Program-made: the position numbers and the translations under genes
The notes under the pieces: model-generated
The model's database searches: none
What the model was told of the DNA's origin: nothing
What the model saw: only the letters and a program-made list of their open reading frames with translations
DNA from: Aliiglaciecola sp. M165
GTDB taxonomy: Bacteria; Pseudomonadota; Gammaproteobacteria; Enterobacterales; Alteromonadaceae
Reading direction: 5' to 3'
DNA: 64,000 nucleotides
Assembly: GCF_007197995.1 (NCBI RefSeq)
Contig: NZ_VKKH01000003.1
Span: forward strand, 186,001-250,000
Shown: positions 50,267 through 59,067 of the stretch, piece after piece
Numbering within the stretch: the first letter of the stretch is position 1
Layout: each line of letters starts with the position of its first letter

Positions 50267-51784
50267 AAAGGCAATCTACATTTTTGCGACAAAGCACTTC
50301 ACAGAGAAGATTTTGAACTGCAAGTTAGAAAGATAGCTACCGTACTGAAAAATCAAGGCGTGCAAACTGGAGATACTCTTGCCATTTTAATGCGCAACGC
50401 GCCAGAATATTTGGCGGTGATCGAAGCCTGTCGTTATGTTGAAACCTATTACGTTCCTCTTAATTGGCATGCATCGTCGCAAGAAATTGTGCACATTATT
50501 GAAGATTCCAAAACGGCTGTGTTAATTGGTCACAGTGACTTGATCAATGGGTTGAGCAGTGAGGATTTGAGCCAAATACGAGTGTTACAATTCCCAACGC
50601 CTGACGAGGTTGTACAGCGCTACGCCCTGCCCCCAATGGCATCAAACCCACCATTGGCAGAAGATCTCATTGAGTTATTGCAAAGTACTCAAGCTATCGA
50701 CAGCATGCCAAAACGCTTTCGAGGCATGTTTTCTTATACCTCAGGTAGTACGGGTCGCCCGAAAGGAATAAAACGTGAAGTGGATGAGTCAGCCCCCGAT
50801 AAATACGAGGTGTATCGCGGTTTATCGAAGTCGTTGATGAAGCTTGAGCCTGGCGATCGCTTTTATGTTTCTGCGCCAATGTACCATAGTGCGCCCAATG
50901 CACTTTCGATGAGTTGTATAGCCTCAGGGTATGCGGATATTTACATTGAACCAAAATTTGACGCAGAACAATTTCTCGCCGATATCGATCGGTACAAGAT
51001 CACCCATACTTACATTGTACCCACTATGATGGTGCGCTTGCTTAAATTGCCCGAGCCGGTCAAAAAAGCTTACGACGTATCGTCATTGCGCTTTGCCTTG
51101 TCCACAGGCTCCGCCTGCCCTGCTGACGTTAAACAAGCGATGATTGACTGGTTCGGGCCTATATTTTACGAGTCCTACGGGGCTAGCGAAATTGGCTTCA
51201 TGACTTTGATATCTTCTTCTGAAGCAGCAGATAAACCGGGATCTGTTGGCAAGGTGCTGCCTGGTGGTTCAATCAAGATCCTTGATGATGAGAAACAGCC
51301 TTTACATGCTGGAGAATCCGGTTCAATCTATGTATACCTGCCCATGTTTGGCCCTTTTAAATATACCAATGCAGAAGGCGATTTAGCTGATTTACACGTT
51401 GATGGCCACACCACCGTCGGAGACGTTGGCTATGTGGATGAAGACGGCTACTTGTTTATTAATGATCGAAAGAAAGACATGATCATCTCAGGCGGAGCGA
51501 ATATATTTCCGGCGGAAATTGAAGCCGTATTAATTGATATGCCCGACATTGCAGATTGCGCAGTTTTTGGAGCGCCCCACGCGGAATTTGGCGAAACCAT
51601 AGTTGTGGCGGTGCAATGCGCGGCAGGAAATAGCCTTACCCTCGAACAAATCCATGAATTTCTTGAAGGAAAACTTGCGCGTTTTAAGTTTCCAAGAAAG
51701 CTCGACTTGCACGATGCGCTGCCAAGAGAAGACAGTGGTAAGATCTTCAAGCAGCGGCTAAGGGCACCTTATTGGTCAAAATAA
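50264..51784 (+). CDS. AMP-dependent acyl-CoA synthetase
   Basis: About 506 residues if read from ATC 50264; the first ordinary start is GTG 50360, giving 474. The 32 codons between read KGNLHFCDKALHREDFELQ and then VRKIATVLKNQGVQTGDTLA, exactly the N-terminal fold expected for this family, so the short form would be truncated. ATP-binding motif YTSGSTGRPKGI, ESYGASEIG, DRKKDMIISGGANIFPAEIE and the catalytic lysine in PREDSGKIFKQRLR are present. It activates a carboxylic acid to its CoA ester; the acuI neighbour suggests a short-chain or unsaturated substrate such as acrylate or propionate, by inference only. Confidence 0.85.
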   Translation: MKGNLHFCDKALHREDFELQVRKIATVLKNQGVQTGDTLAILMRNAPEYLAVIEACRYVETYYVPLNWHASSQEIVHIIEDSKTAVLIGHSDLINGLSSEDLSQIRVLQFPTPDEVVQRYALPPMASNPPLAEDLIELLQSTQAIDSMPKRFRGMFSYTSGSTGRPKGIKREVDESAPDKYEVYRGLSKSLMKLEPGDRFYVSAPMYHSAPNALSMSCIASGYADIYIEPKFDAEQFLADIDRYKITHTYIVPTMMVRLLKLPEPVKKAYDVSSLRFALSTGSACPADVKQAMIDWFGPIFYESYGASEIGFMTLISSSEAADKPGSVGKVLPGGSIKILDDEKQPLHAGESGSIYVYLPMFGPFKYTNAEGDLADLHVDGHTTVGDVGYVDEDGYLFINDRKKDMIISGGANIFPAEIEAVLIDMPDIADCAVFGAPHAEFGETIVVAVQCAAGNSLTLEQIHEFLEGKLARFKFPRKLDLHDALPREDSGKIFKQRLRAPYWSK

Positions 51785-51829
51785 CAAGGCATTTAGGCGG
51801 TCACATCTTGATGTTGCACCTCAATGCGA

Positions 51830-53326
51830 TTAATCCAGACGAAACGCAGGTGGCTTAAAGCCACGAACACAAGACATATCGAGGTTGTCCAAACTTGCTG
51901 ATTCGACAAATCCATTTAGAAATTGCGGTAGGCAATGGGTATTTTTCAATGCCGATATGCCATGCGCCGTGTGTGGCAAGGAGATATGCAATACGTTATC
52001 AAAATGCTCTGCATTTATTTCGCCATAGACTGGCGGAGTCACCGGGTCTTGTTCTCCCGTGATGATTAAAGCCGGTGTTGGAAAGCGTTTTTTCGTCATT
52101 GGATGATTCGGACTCAGAGGCAAGCCCCACGCTTCACAGGCTTCAATGTAGTCTTTTGCGATATAATTGCCGACAAATGTGTCCTTTGATGCGACGCTGG
52201 TTATTGCCTGATCAAGCTGCCCTGTTTCTTCTGGGCAAACAACGGAAAAGTAATGACCTTCAGGTTCACTTTGCTGAGGTGATTTTGGCACTGCCAAGTC
52301 GATAAAAGGCGAAAAATCACCTGCTACGGCTTGGCTCAAAATAAACGGCAGTTGACGGGCTTCTCGGGTATCCAAGAGCATTACCCATATCGATTCGGCA
52401 AATATATCTCGGGTTAGGATCCTCGATTCTACTTTGCCGCTGTCAGGATTGAAAAAATCGATTTTGACTGGGTGTTTATCAAGTTTCGTCAATACCGCAT
52501 TTAAGCTTTGACGAACGTTTGGAAAATTGGCGTGACATTGCGCATCCTGCTGGCAATCGAGTTCAAGCCTATCAAATGCCTGTTGACCAAAACGGGCGTA
52601 ATCTAGTGGACGCTGAAAATTCAAAATGGATGGCATTGCTAGGATTACGCTGCGGATACTCTGCGGATAGGTATGTAGGTAGGTCAACATAAATCGCGCA
52701 CCGTATGACCAACCGCCAACGTCCCATTGAGCGTATCCAAGCCATTTGCGGATCTCTTCATAATCATCGATTGCATTTAAGGTTGAATAAGCGCTTAAAT
52801 CTGCTTTGTCTTCCAGCTCTCCACGACATGCTTTTACTGCTTTGGGTGGATAATAGCGTTGCAGGATGCGGGGTTTGCTGAGTGCCTCGCAATAGAGTGG
52901 ACTGGATTCATGTAGGCCCCGAGGGTCGATTAACACAACATCTCGCCGCTGTCTGAAAACCTCAAGATACCCACCTTTAGCAAAATACCTGGCATTGGCA
53001 ATCATTGAATACCGAGGCCCCCCTACATGCTCGATCCAGGCCGAATTTGTGTGTGGCTCGTCTATCGCCGGTATTACCACAAATTTTATGGGAATTTTTG
53101 TGCCACTCATTTTTAAGCGATTTTCGTAGACATCCAGCGTGCCACAAAGAAGTGGTTCTTCGATACCGTCTAATTTGCAAATATCCAATGGAAGTCGATT
53201 GAGCGCACGATAAGCAGGTAATTCATTTGATGTAGTGGGCGCAGTAACACTGCAGGCAGAAACGGCCGCAGTAATAAAAACGACACAGAGGGTACGCGCA
53301 AGGGCTAAGCTACTAGAGTTTTTCAT
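51830..53326 (-). CDS. Lipoprotein alpha/beta hydrolase, TAP-like peptidase type
   Basis: A 498-residue hydrolase with a lipoprotein signal (VVFITAAVSAC, lipobox cysteine near residue 25). The nucleophile elbow is GGWSYGAR, the acid is in TGEQDPVTPP and the histidine in PHTAHGIS near the C-terminus, the layout of tripeptidyl-aminopeptidase / proline iminopeptidase-like enzymes (PF00561 plus the TAP-like C-terminal domain). It probably acts on peptides in the periplasm from a membrane anchor. ATG 53326 is used; a longer in-frame reading to 53398 adds a sequence without signal-peptide character. Confidence 0.85.
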   Translation of the reverse strand: MKNSSSLALARTLCVVFITAAVSACSVTAPTTSNELPAYRALNRLPLDICKLDGIEEPLLCGTLDVYENRLKMSGTKIPIKFVVIPAIDEPHTNSAWIEHVGGPRYSMIANARYFAKGGYLEVFRQRRDVVLIDPRGLHESSPLYCEALSKPRILQRYYPPKAVKACRGELEDKADLSAYSTLNAIDDYEEIRKWLGYAQWDVGGWSYGARFMLTYLHTYPQSIRSVILAMPSILNFQRPLDYARFGQQAFDRLELDCQQDAQCHANFPNVRQSLNAVLTKLDKHPVKIDFFNPDSGKVESRILTRDIFAESIWVMLLDTREARQLPFILSQAVAGDFSPFIDLAVPKSPQQSEPEGHYFSVVCPEETGQLDQAITSVASKDTFVGNYIAKDYIEACEAWGLPLSPNHPMTKKRFPTPALIITGEQDPVTPPVYGEINAEHFDNVLHISLPHTAHGISALKNTHCLPQFLNGFVESASLDNLDMSCVRGFKPPAFRLD

Positions 53327-53467
53327 ACCTACCAGTATAGGTAATATCCGTTTAAAGACGTAATGGGAAAAAAGATCAAATGGGACAAATAGGTTCAAAA
53401 CCTATGCTGAAAGTAATTTAATTAGCTCCTATTTTTCACTTAAACCCAATTTTTGTCAGTTAGCAGG

Positions 53468-54394
53468 CTAGTGCCCATGTCGCTCTGCTTCGCTTAGATT
53501 GAGAAAATTAGCCGCATTGTCATAAAGGATTGCCGCTCGCTGTTTTTTGCTAATACTTTTTATACTGTTAAGCCGCTTCAGGATAATGTCGAGAGGCACA
53601 TTATCTGAACCCAACATGATTCGGTTGCCAAATCCAGACGCTACTAACCGCACTAAGGCTTTCTCATAGTCTTCAATGGGCAAAATACTATTAGTGATGG
53701 ATAAATCGACATAAACGTTGGGATAGTCTTCAAGCAAACTCAAAGTCTCAGTCCAGAGTTCAGGTATTGAATCACCATCGGAACCAACATGTTGCAGCCA
53801 AATTTTAAGACCCGGATGCCTGTCCAGTACAACACGTAAGTGTTTTGGGTTTCCGATATCGCCATTATAATTAGGACAACAGTTGGGATCTTTGCGAATC
53901 GATTTGCCAGGCGGTGGTCCGCTCCACTAATGCACACCAACAGGTAAATTAAATTCCGCGGCAAGCGCCCAAAAAGGCGCCAATTTCGCGTCTCCGGGCA
54001 ATGAACCATCATAGTTAAACATCATCTCGTGAAACGCACCCACTGCACCAGATTGTACCCTGCCTCGAAGCCATTGCAGATTCGGCACCCCTTGTGTCTG
54101 AGGAAAACAATAGTACCAAGGTGAGCCAAGGTTTCGAGGGCACGGCATCATTGCCCCCAGAACAAAGCGGTCAGACTTGTCCTGCCATGCTAGCGCTTGT
54201 TCTGGAGAAGTAATTGCCACAACAGAAACCACAACATTATGTTGTTTAAGGACATCTATCATGGCATCAATCGACTCACTATCTGTTGAGCCTGAAAGTG
54301 GCGCATGACGATGTATATCGATGATCGGTTGGGAGGCCGCTGTTGCGTGACCAGTTAGCAATAGCCAAATGCCTAAATAGAAAATAGTTCGCAC
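53468..54394 (-). pseudogene. Amidohydrolase family protein interrupted by one in-frame amber codon
   Basis: Minus-strand reading from GTG 54394 (AAGGTGAG upstream) gives a signal peptide (RTIFYLGIWLLLTGHATAAS), the metal motif IIDIHRHAP, and amidohydrolase 2-like sequence up to EFNLPVGVH. A TAG at 53929-53927 follows, and the same frame then resumes with WSGPPPGKSIRKDPNCCPNY, LKIWLQHVGSDGDSIPELW and VYVDLSITNS to a natural stop at 53468. Both halves are collinear with one TIM-barrel hydrolase of about 308 codons, so a single nonsense change has split an otherwise intact gene. It may be a recent pseudogene or may be read through at low level. Confidence 0.85.
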
Positions 54395-54686
54395 GACTCT
54401 CACCTTCAGATGACTTAGAAAAAGTATAGGAAAAAACTCTCCCCTAAGCAGTTTTTTACCTCGTTGCTTAAAAAGAACTCTCAAAACGGGAGCGTAATCC
54501 TTGTGGAGTGATTCTGATTAACTCCCTCCCTGATCACGAATTAATAATTCCCTTCCCACATTTCCGAGGTTTATTGCATCATGATTATTATGCCGCTAGT
54601 CTTAATTCTGGTTAGTTTTTATCCTGTTATTGGCTAAAGTAAAAAGAAAAAGGCGTTCTGGCTTACATTAAGTGGGGAGTAAAGTT

Positions 54687-57053
54687 GTGCTAGATTGGGC
54701 AAAAATCACAGGGCTCGCAGAGCATGCACTAACATTCAATACCAAAGAACTAACCGAATTCCTTAATGCCCTTCCCGACTCAGAAAATTCTAAAGAAATC
54801 TCCAAACTACTACACCGTTTACGTCCTACATCTGATTTTTTAGCGACGTCAGTCAGCGATGCGACAACTGATGAGGCAAGTTTAGCTAGCGGCACACTTA
54901 TTGGCCCATGGAAGATTGACAAAATGATAGGCCGAGGCGGCATGGGCGAAGTGTACCTCGCCTTTCGCGCAGACGGCTTGTACGAGCAACGAGTCGCTCT
55001 AAAACTGATCAGCGGCCTTTCGGTCAATCGAGACATGCTCTTTGAAATTGAACGTCGCCGTTTAGCGCAAATGGACCATCCAAATATTGCCAGAATTATA
55101 GATGGCGGTAATACAGATGATGGTCGACCCTATATGGTGATGGAATATGTCGACGGTGAACCTATTTGTCGCTATGCAGCAAACCTTCAACTTGACTTAA
55201 AACAACGACTGAAACTTTTTATTGCTGTCTGTAATGCCGTTGACTACGCCCATAACAAACTTGTACTGCATCAAGATATAAAATCTAGCAATATCATCAT
55301 CGGTGCTAATGGCACGCCTCGCTTAATTGATTTTGGCATAGCCTCGGATCTTCATGAAGAGACAGGCTCAACAGCGGCGCTCACCCTGGCCAGCGCCGCT
55401 CCAGAACAACTGAAAGGTCAACCGCTAAGCGTTCAGACAGACATATTCGCTTTGGGGATTTTGTTACACGAATTGGTGAGTAAAGAGCGCCCTACCAGAC
55501 TCAGTAACGGCGGTATGGAAACCGACACTTCCGCAATTAAAGACCAGGATCTAAACGCCATTATCAGTCATGCTTTGTCGTATGAGCCATCCAATCGCTA
55601 TGCGTCTGCCGCACTTTTTGCTGAGGACGTAAAAGCCATACTAGACAAGCGTCCGGTCAGTGTGAGACCGGGGAAATTCACCTACAAGGCGAGTCGATTT
55701 TTAAAGCGGAATCCATTTTCTACTGCCCTTGCTGTCACCACCGTTTCTGCATTGATTATTGGCATACTCGTTAGTCTAAAGTATGCCAACGATGCTAATC
55801 ATCAGGGTAACCTGGCAACACTTGCGTTGGAAAAAGCCAACTGGCAATTTCAACGCACTGAAGCAACATTAGCCGCGCAGCAAGCATACTCTGATGTGTT
55901 GCAACGCGCATTTGGCGGCGAAGAAGATGTGGAGCGCCTCAGTCAATTATTGAAGCAGCGATGGCAAACTGCATTTGACAACAGAGAAAACGATCCTAAT
56001 ACCGCTGCCGCACTCAGTTATGCCATCGGCAGAAACTTTTATTTTCGGGGTGATACTGCCTCAGGTATTGAAATATTTGACGCTTGGATGGCATCAGAAA
56101 GTGGCTCAGAGGCATTGCGAGCATTGGGTGAAGAAGCCTACGCGTTGATGCTTTATGACACGGGTCGCTTCGAAGAATCCATAGAGATTTTGCGTGGGTT
56201 AGTTGCCTTTTTTGGTGATGGTAGTCAAACCAGCGAGGCAGACGCATCAAACTATGCCAATCGACTAGCAAGATCAACACGAGCACCTGAAGATATAGCG
56301 CGCTCTGTGGACTTACTTGAGAATCGCTTAGCCACAACAGAAGCTCCATTTGAGCGACTATTTGCCTATAGTCAATTGGCGGGTATGCGAACCTTGCAGG
56401 CAAATTTTGAGGAAGCAACATTCGCCTACGGACAAACCTTACAAATTTTTTTAGATAACCCTGGGTTTGCTGCCTACGGCAGAGATATATCGCGATTCAA
56501 CTATGCCAGTATTTTGTTAGCATGGCAAAATGATTACGATGCCGCCTACCGTCTTGTCAACGACATCCTTGAGGAAGATGTTCCACTCAAAGGTGAAAGC
56601 ATTCAACAAGCCAGAGCCCTGATGTTAAAAGCCTGTGTTGAAGCTAACAAAGGTAATAGTGAGCAGGCCATCGCACTCATTGATGATGCTCTGCCGTTGT
56701 TTGAGCGTTTTGCCGGAGAAAACAGTGCACTGCACTTTTTGGCAAAAGGTATGCAAGCCTATGTGCTTCTGCTCACTGGAAAAAGCGAGACCGCACTTGC
56801 ATACACAGAAGATTTGCAAGCAAAAGCGCTTGCCGCCGATTCCAATGGGCGAACAATGAATTTTTTAAAGTTGATGCATGTCTATGTGCTATCTGAGCGC
56901 TCTGAGGTATCGCAAGCCGACCTGGAATGGTTAGAAACACCCGATGTCCACAATGATGCAAGTTCAAATATGTTGATGCTATATATCTACAAACGTTTAG
57001 CAGATAAGCAACTAGCACCTGCATTTTGGGAAGATTCGAATCAACCCAGCTAA
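54687..57053 (+). CDS. Membrane-anchored Ser/Thr protein kinase with TPR-type C-terminal domain
   Basis: A 788-residue Hanks-type kinase. A short N-terminal helical region precedes the kinase domain (about 75-340): P-loop IGRGGMGEVY, lysine in VALKLISG, catalytic loop HQDIKSSN, DFGIA and APEQ. HQD replaces the usual HRD. One transmembrane helix (TALAVTTVSALIIGILVSL) follows, then about 400 residues of helical TPR-like repeats that would lie outside the cytoplasm. GTG 54687 has GGGGAG at seven bases; an earlier GTG at 54672 is less likely. Its end overlaps the end of the converging ECF sigma factor gene by four bases. Confidence 0.9.
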   Translation: MLDWAKITGLAEHALTFNTKELTEFLNALPDSENSKEISKLLHRLRPTSDFLATSVSDATTDEASLASGTLIGPWKIDKMIGRGGMGEVYLAFRADGLYEQRVALKLISGLSVNRDMLFEIERRRLAQMDHPNIARIIDGGNTDDGRPYMVMEYVDGEPICRYAANLQLDLKQRLKLFIAVCNAVDYAHNKLVLHQDIKSSNIIIGANGTPRLIDFGIASDLHEETGSTAALTLASAAPEQLKGQPLSVQTDIFALGILLHELVSKERPTRLSNGGMETDTSAIKDQDLNAIISHALSYEPSNRYASAALFAEDVKAILDKRPVSVRPGKFTYKASRFLKRNPFSTALAVTTVSALIIGILVSLKYANDANHQGNLATLALEKANWQFQRTEATLAAQQAYSDVLQRAFGGEEDVERLSQLLKQRWQTAFDNRENDPNTAAALSYAIGRNFYFRGDTASGIEIFDAWMASESGSEALRALGEEAYALMLYDTGRFEESIEILRGLVAFFGDGSQTSEADASNYANRLARSTRAPEDIARSVDLLENRLATTEAPFERLFAYSQLAGMRTLQANFEEATFAYGQTLQIFLDNPGFAAYGRDISRFNYASILLAWQNDYDAAYRLVNDILEEDVPLKGESIQQARALMLKACVEANKGNSEQAIALIDDALPLFERFAGENSALHFLAKGMQAYVLLLTGKSETALAYTEDLQAKALAADSNGRTMNFLKLMHVYVLSERSEVSQADLEWLETPDVHNDASSNMLMLYIYKRLADKQLAPAFWEDSNQPS

Positions 57054-57610
57054 GCCATCTTTTTAGCTAACCAAGCCCGAGCAGTCACCCAATCACGGCG
57101 TACTGTGCGCTCCGACATGCCAAGAGCGGTCGCTGTTTCAGCCTCAGTCAACGATGCAAAATACCGGGCGTTCACTATCAATGAGAGTCTTGGCTGCTTT
57201 TGCTCCAACTGCTCCAACAATTCATTCAGCATGACAATTTCTTCAGGTGATTCTTTGTATTCAGGCAACAGGGTTTCGCCCTCTTTGTACTCTTGGTTGT
57301 CTTGGCTACCGCCACGTTTTTTCGCTAATCGCTGGCGCGCGTGGTCTACCACTACTTGGCGGATAGCCAAGCACATCAGACGACTAAAATGCTGCTGTGA
57401 TTGCCACACGGTTTGCCCTGTAATTTTAAGAAATGCAGTGTTAAGCACATCATCGGTCATCATGGTGTCATTAAATCTGGCACGCCGACGGTGCACTCGC
57501 GCCACATTAAGCAAGCTATGATACGCGTCTTTTACAAGCTCATTGGCAAGCAATTTGTCTTGTTCAGTATCCACTTGGTAGTTCAATGTTTCACAGGCGC
57601 TATCAGTCAT
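57050..57610 (-). CDS. ECF-type RNA polymerase sigma factor (TIGR02999-like)
   Basis: A 186-residue sigma factor. Region 2 is visible in NTAFLKITGQTVWQSQQHFSRLMCLAIRQVVVDHARQRLAKKRGG (key part CLAIRQVVVDHARQRLAKKRGG), and region 4 in LTEAETATALGMSERTVRRDWVTARAWL. This matches the ECF subgroup (TIGR02999) that is usually encoded next to a Ser/Thr kinase and not next to an anti-sigma factor. Here the kinase gene is convergent and shares four bases of coding end. The kinase may phosphorylate this sigma factor; likely targets include the nearby exported proteins. Confidence 0.88.
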   Translation of the reverse strand: MTDSACETLNYQVDTEQDKLLANELVKDAYHSLLNVARVHRRRARFNDTMMTDDVLNTAFLKITGQTVWQSQQHFSRLMCLAIRQVVVDHARQRLAKKRGGSQDNQEYKEGETLLPEYKESPEEIVMLNELLEQLEQKQPRLSLIVNARYFASLTEAETATALGMSERTVRRDWVTARAWLAKKMA

Positions 57611-57887
57611 AGTCTCATCGTATTCAATGCAGGTTTATAAACTCATTTTTAGAATAATGAAAAAAGATGTCCGCATTTTTGTCTCTTTCTCGTTTTTAAT
57701 CATAGCGGTGCAATTTACACGGTGCAAGATAGGGCAATATTTGCTCTCTTTCGTTCCGTTTAATCCAATTGTGTTCACTCACGCAGGTTTTTTAATAGTA
57801 GCTTTCATCGCACAATAACAACATCAAAATAACTGTCGTGTTGATGGGCCTACCTGCCATACGACTAGACATAAAAAGGAATTATTT

Positions 57888-58898
57888 ATGATTAACAACA
57901 TTAAAAAAACGGCTGTTTGTGCTTTGCTGCTATTAGGCACAGTATCGACGTCATATGCGTCTTTGGTTATCTCTTCAAGTCAAAGCGCCAATGTCTCTGG
58001 AAAATATATCCCCCCAATGTCATTCGATTTAGTAGACATGTCTAATTCATATAATGGCAACAATCAGGGAGGTATTTCTTTATTTGATTTTGACCTGGCT
58101 GATAAAGGTATTCAAAACGGGAGTGTTGGTTGGGATATTGGCATTGAGCCAGGTACCGTGAAAAGTTTTTCCGACCTACGGCTCACCCATAATTTTGGAA
58201 ATGGCTCTGATTTTAGTGACCTACATATCGATGTCAGCAGCAGAATTTCTTACGGTGATACTGTAACCATAAGAGATTTATTGCCAAATCAATCCCCCGT
58301 ACCAAACAATCTATTTGTTCGATTTGAAGTCGCACTAAGTGGTAATTTATTTAATATAGTCAACTATAATGACCCCAGTGTTGATGGTGCTTCGTTGGCA
58401 AATTACTTTAGCAGTGCGAGTTTTGGTTCGACGATTGGTAATTCAGCGGGTCAAGCCAACCAAGATGTCACCATGAGCCAAACTAGCAGCACGCATTCAA
58501 ATGGCGTCTTCAACAATAACGTGAACGAGTTCTCAGTATTGAATTCAAGTGTTATTTTCGAGGACCTATTGTGGAGCCATCAGGCAATATTTGTCGATTG
58601 GTCATACAGCGAATTGTTTGATATTGACATCGAAAGTATTGATGCTGGTTCCATCGACATCCATATGCAAAATGATCTGGGTAGCACATTAATTACCCGT
58701 GCAAGTGTGTTTGATGAAAATGGAAATTGGCTACCGAATTATGTGGTGGAATCAAGCGGAGGGTTTGACTACGACAATATTTCTAATTTGGTGGCACCAA
58801 ATCCAACCCCTCGACCTGTCAACTCCCCCGGCACTATGAGCTTATTCGTCTTGCCGCTGCTTGGCATGTTTGCGAGACGCGCTTTCTTAGCGGCGTAA
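57888..58898 (+). CDS. Exported protein with PEP-CTERM-like (PGT-type) sorting signal
   Basis: A 336-residue secreted protein rich in Ser, Asn, Asp and Gly. Signal peptide MINNIKKTAVCALLLLGTVS, then beta-rich sequence, and a C-terminal tripartite tail: SPGTM, hydrophobic helix (SLFVLPLLGMF), and basic ARR. This is the PEP-CTERM layout with PGT instead of PEP, a variant common in Alteromonadales. Such proteins are cut by an exosortase and placed on the cell surface or in the matrix. AAAAGGAATTATTT precedes the ATG. Divergent from the ECF sigma gene by 277 bases. Confidence 0.75.
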   Translation: MINNIKKTAVCALLLLGTVSTSYASLVISSSQSANVSGKYIPPMSFDLVDMSNSYNGNNQGGISLFDFDLADKGIQNGSVGWDIGIEPGTVKSFSDLRLTHNFGNGSDFSDLHIDVSSRISYGDTVTIRDLLPNQSPVPNNLFVRFEVALSGNLFNIVNYNDPSVDGASLANYFSSASFGSTIGNSAGQANQDVTMSQTSSTHSNGVFNNNVNEFSVLNSSVIFEDLLWSHQAIFVDWSYSELFDIDIESIDAGSIDIHMQNDLGSTLITRASVFDENGNWLPNYVVESSGGFDYDNISNLVAPNPTPRPVNSPGTMSLFVLPLLGMFARRAFLAA

Positions 58899-58910
58899 AA
58901 TGGAAAAAGG

Positions 58911-58966
58911 GAAAAAGGGGTCGTAAACCTTTGTTGAAAGAATTGAATCAACACCGGCCCCTTTTC
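58911..58966 (+). terminator. Hairpin after the PGT-tailed protein gene
   Basis: GAAAAAGGGG pairs with CCCCTTTTC across about 36 bases that hold an inner GTTGA/TCAAC stem. It probably ends the message. The left arm is also the first copy of a repeat seen again at 62678. Confidence 0.55.
58912..58932 (+). repeat. 21-base repeat, copy 1
   Basis: AAAAAGGGGTCGTA followed by AACCTTT. It matches 20 of 21 bases with copy 2 at 62678-62698, in the same orientation 3.77 kb away. A shorter match (AAAGGGGTCG) is at 44321-44330. Confidence 0.65.
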
Positions 58967-59067
58967 TCACACACAAGTACGCTTTGCCCTCTCATCGCTA
59001 GAATGTATGATGCTCCCTAGTCAGCAGTATTAAACCTAGTAACCCCAAAAAATTAAAATAGGCATCA

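Noticed and set aside
53927-53929. Pyrrolysine or programmed readthrough of the amber codon
   Set aside because: No pylT/pylS-like gene in the window and this family is not known to use pyrrolysine; I call a nonsense mutation, leaving suppression open.
53740-54012. 90-codon minus-strand ORF inside the amidohydrolase
   Set aside because: It is out of frame with both halves of the gene and has no family resemblance.
57748-57887. Sigma-54 promoter before the PGT-tailed protein gene
   Set aside because: The nearest GG and GC pairs (around 57731-57745 and in the last 60 bases) have the wrong spacing, 9 rather than 10, and lack the flanking consensus.
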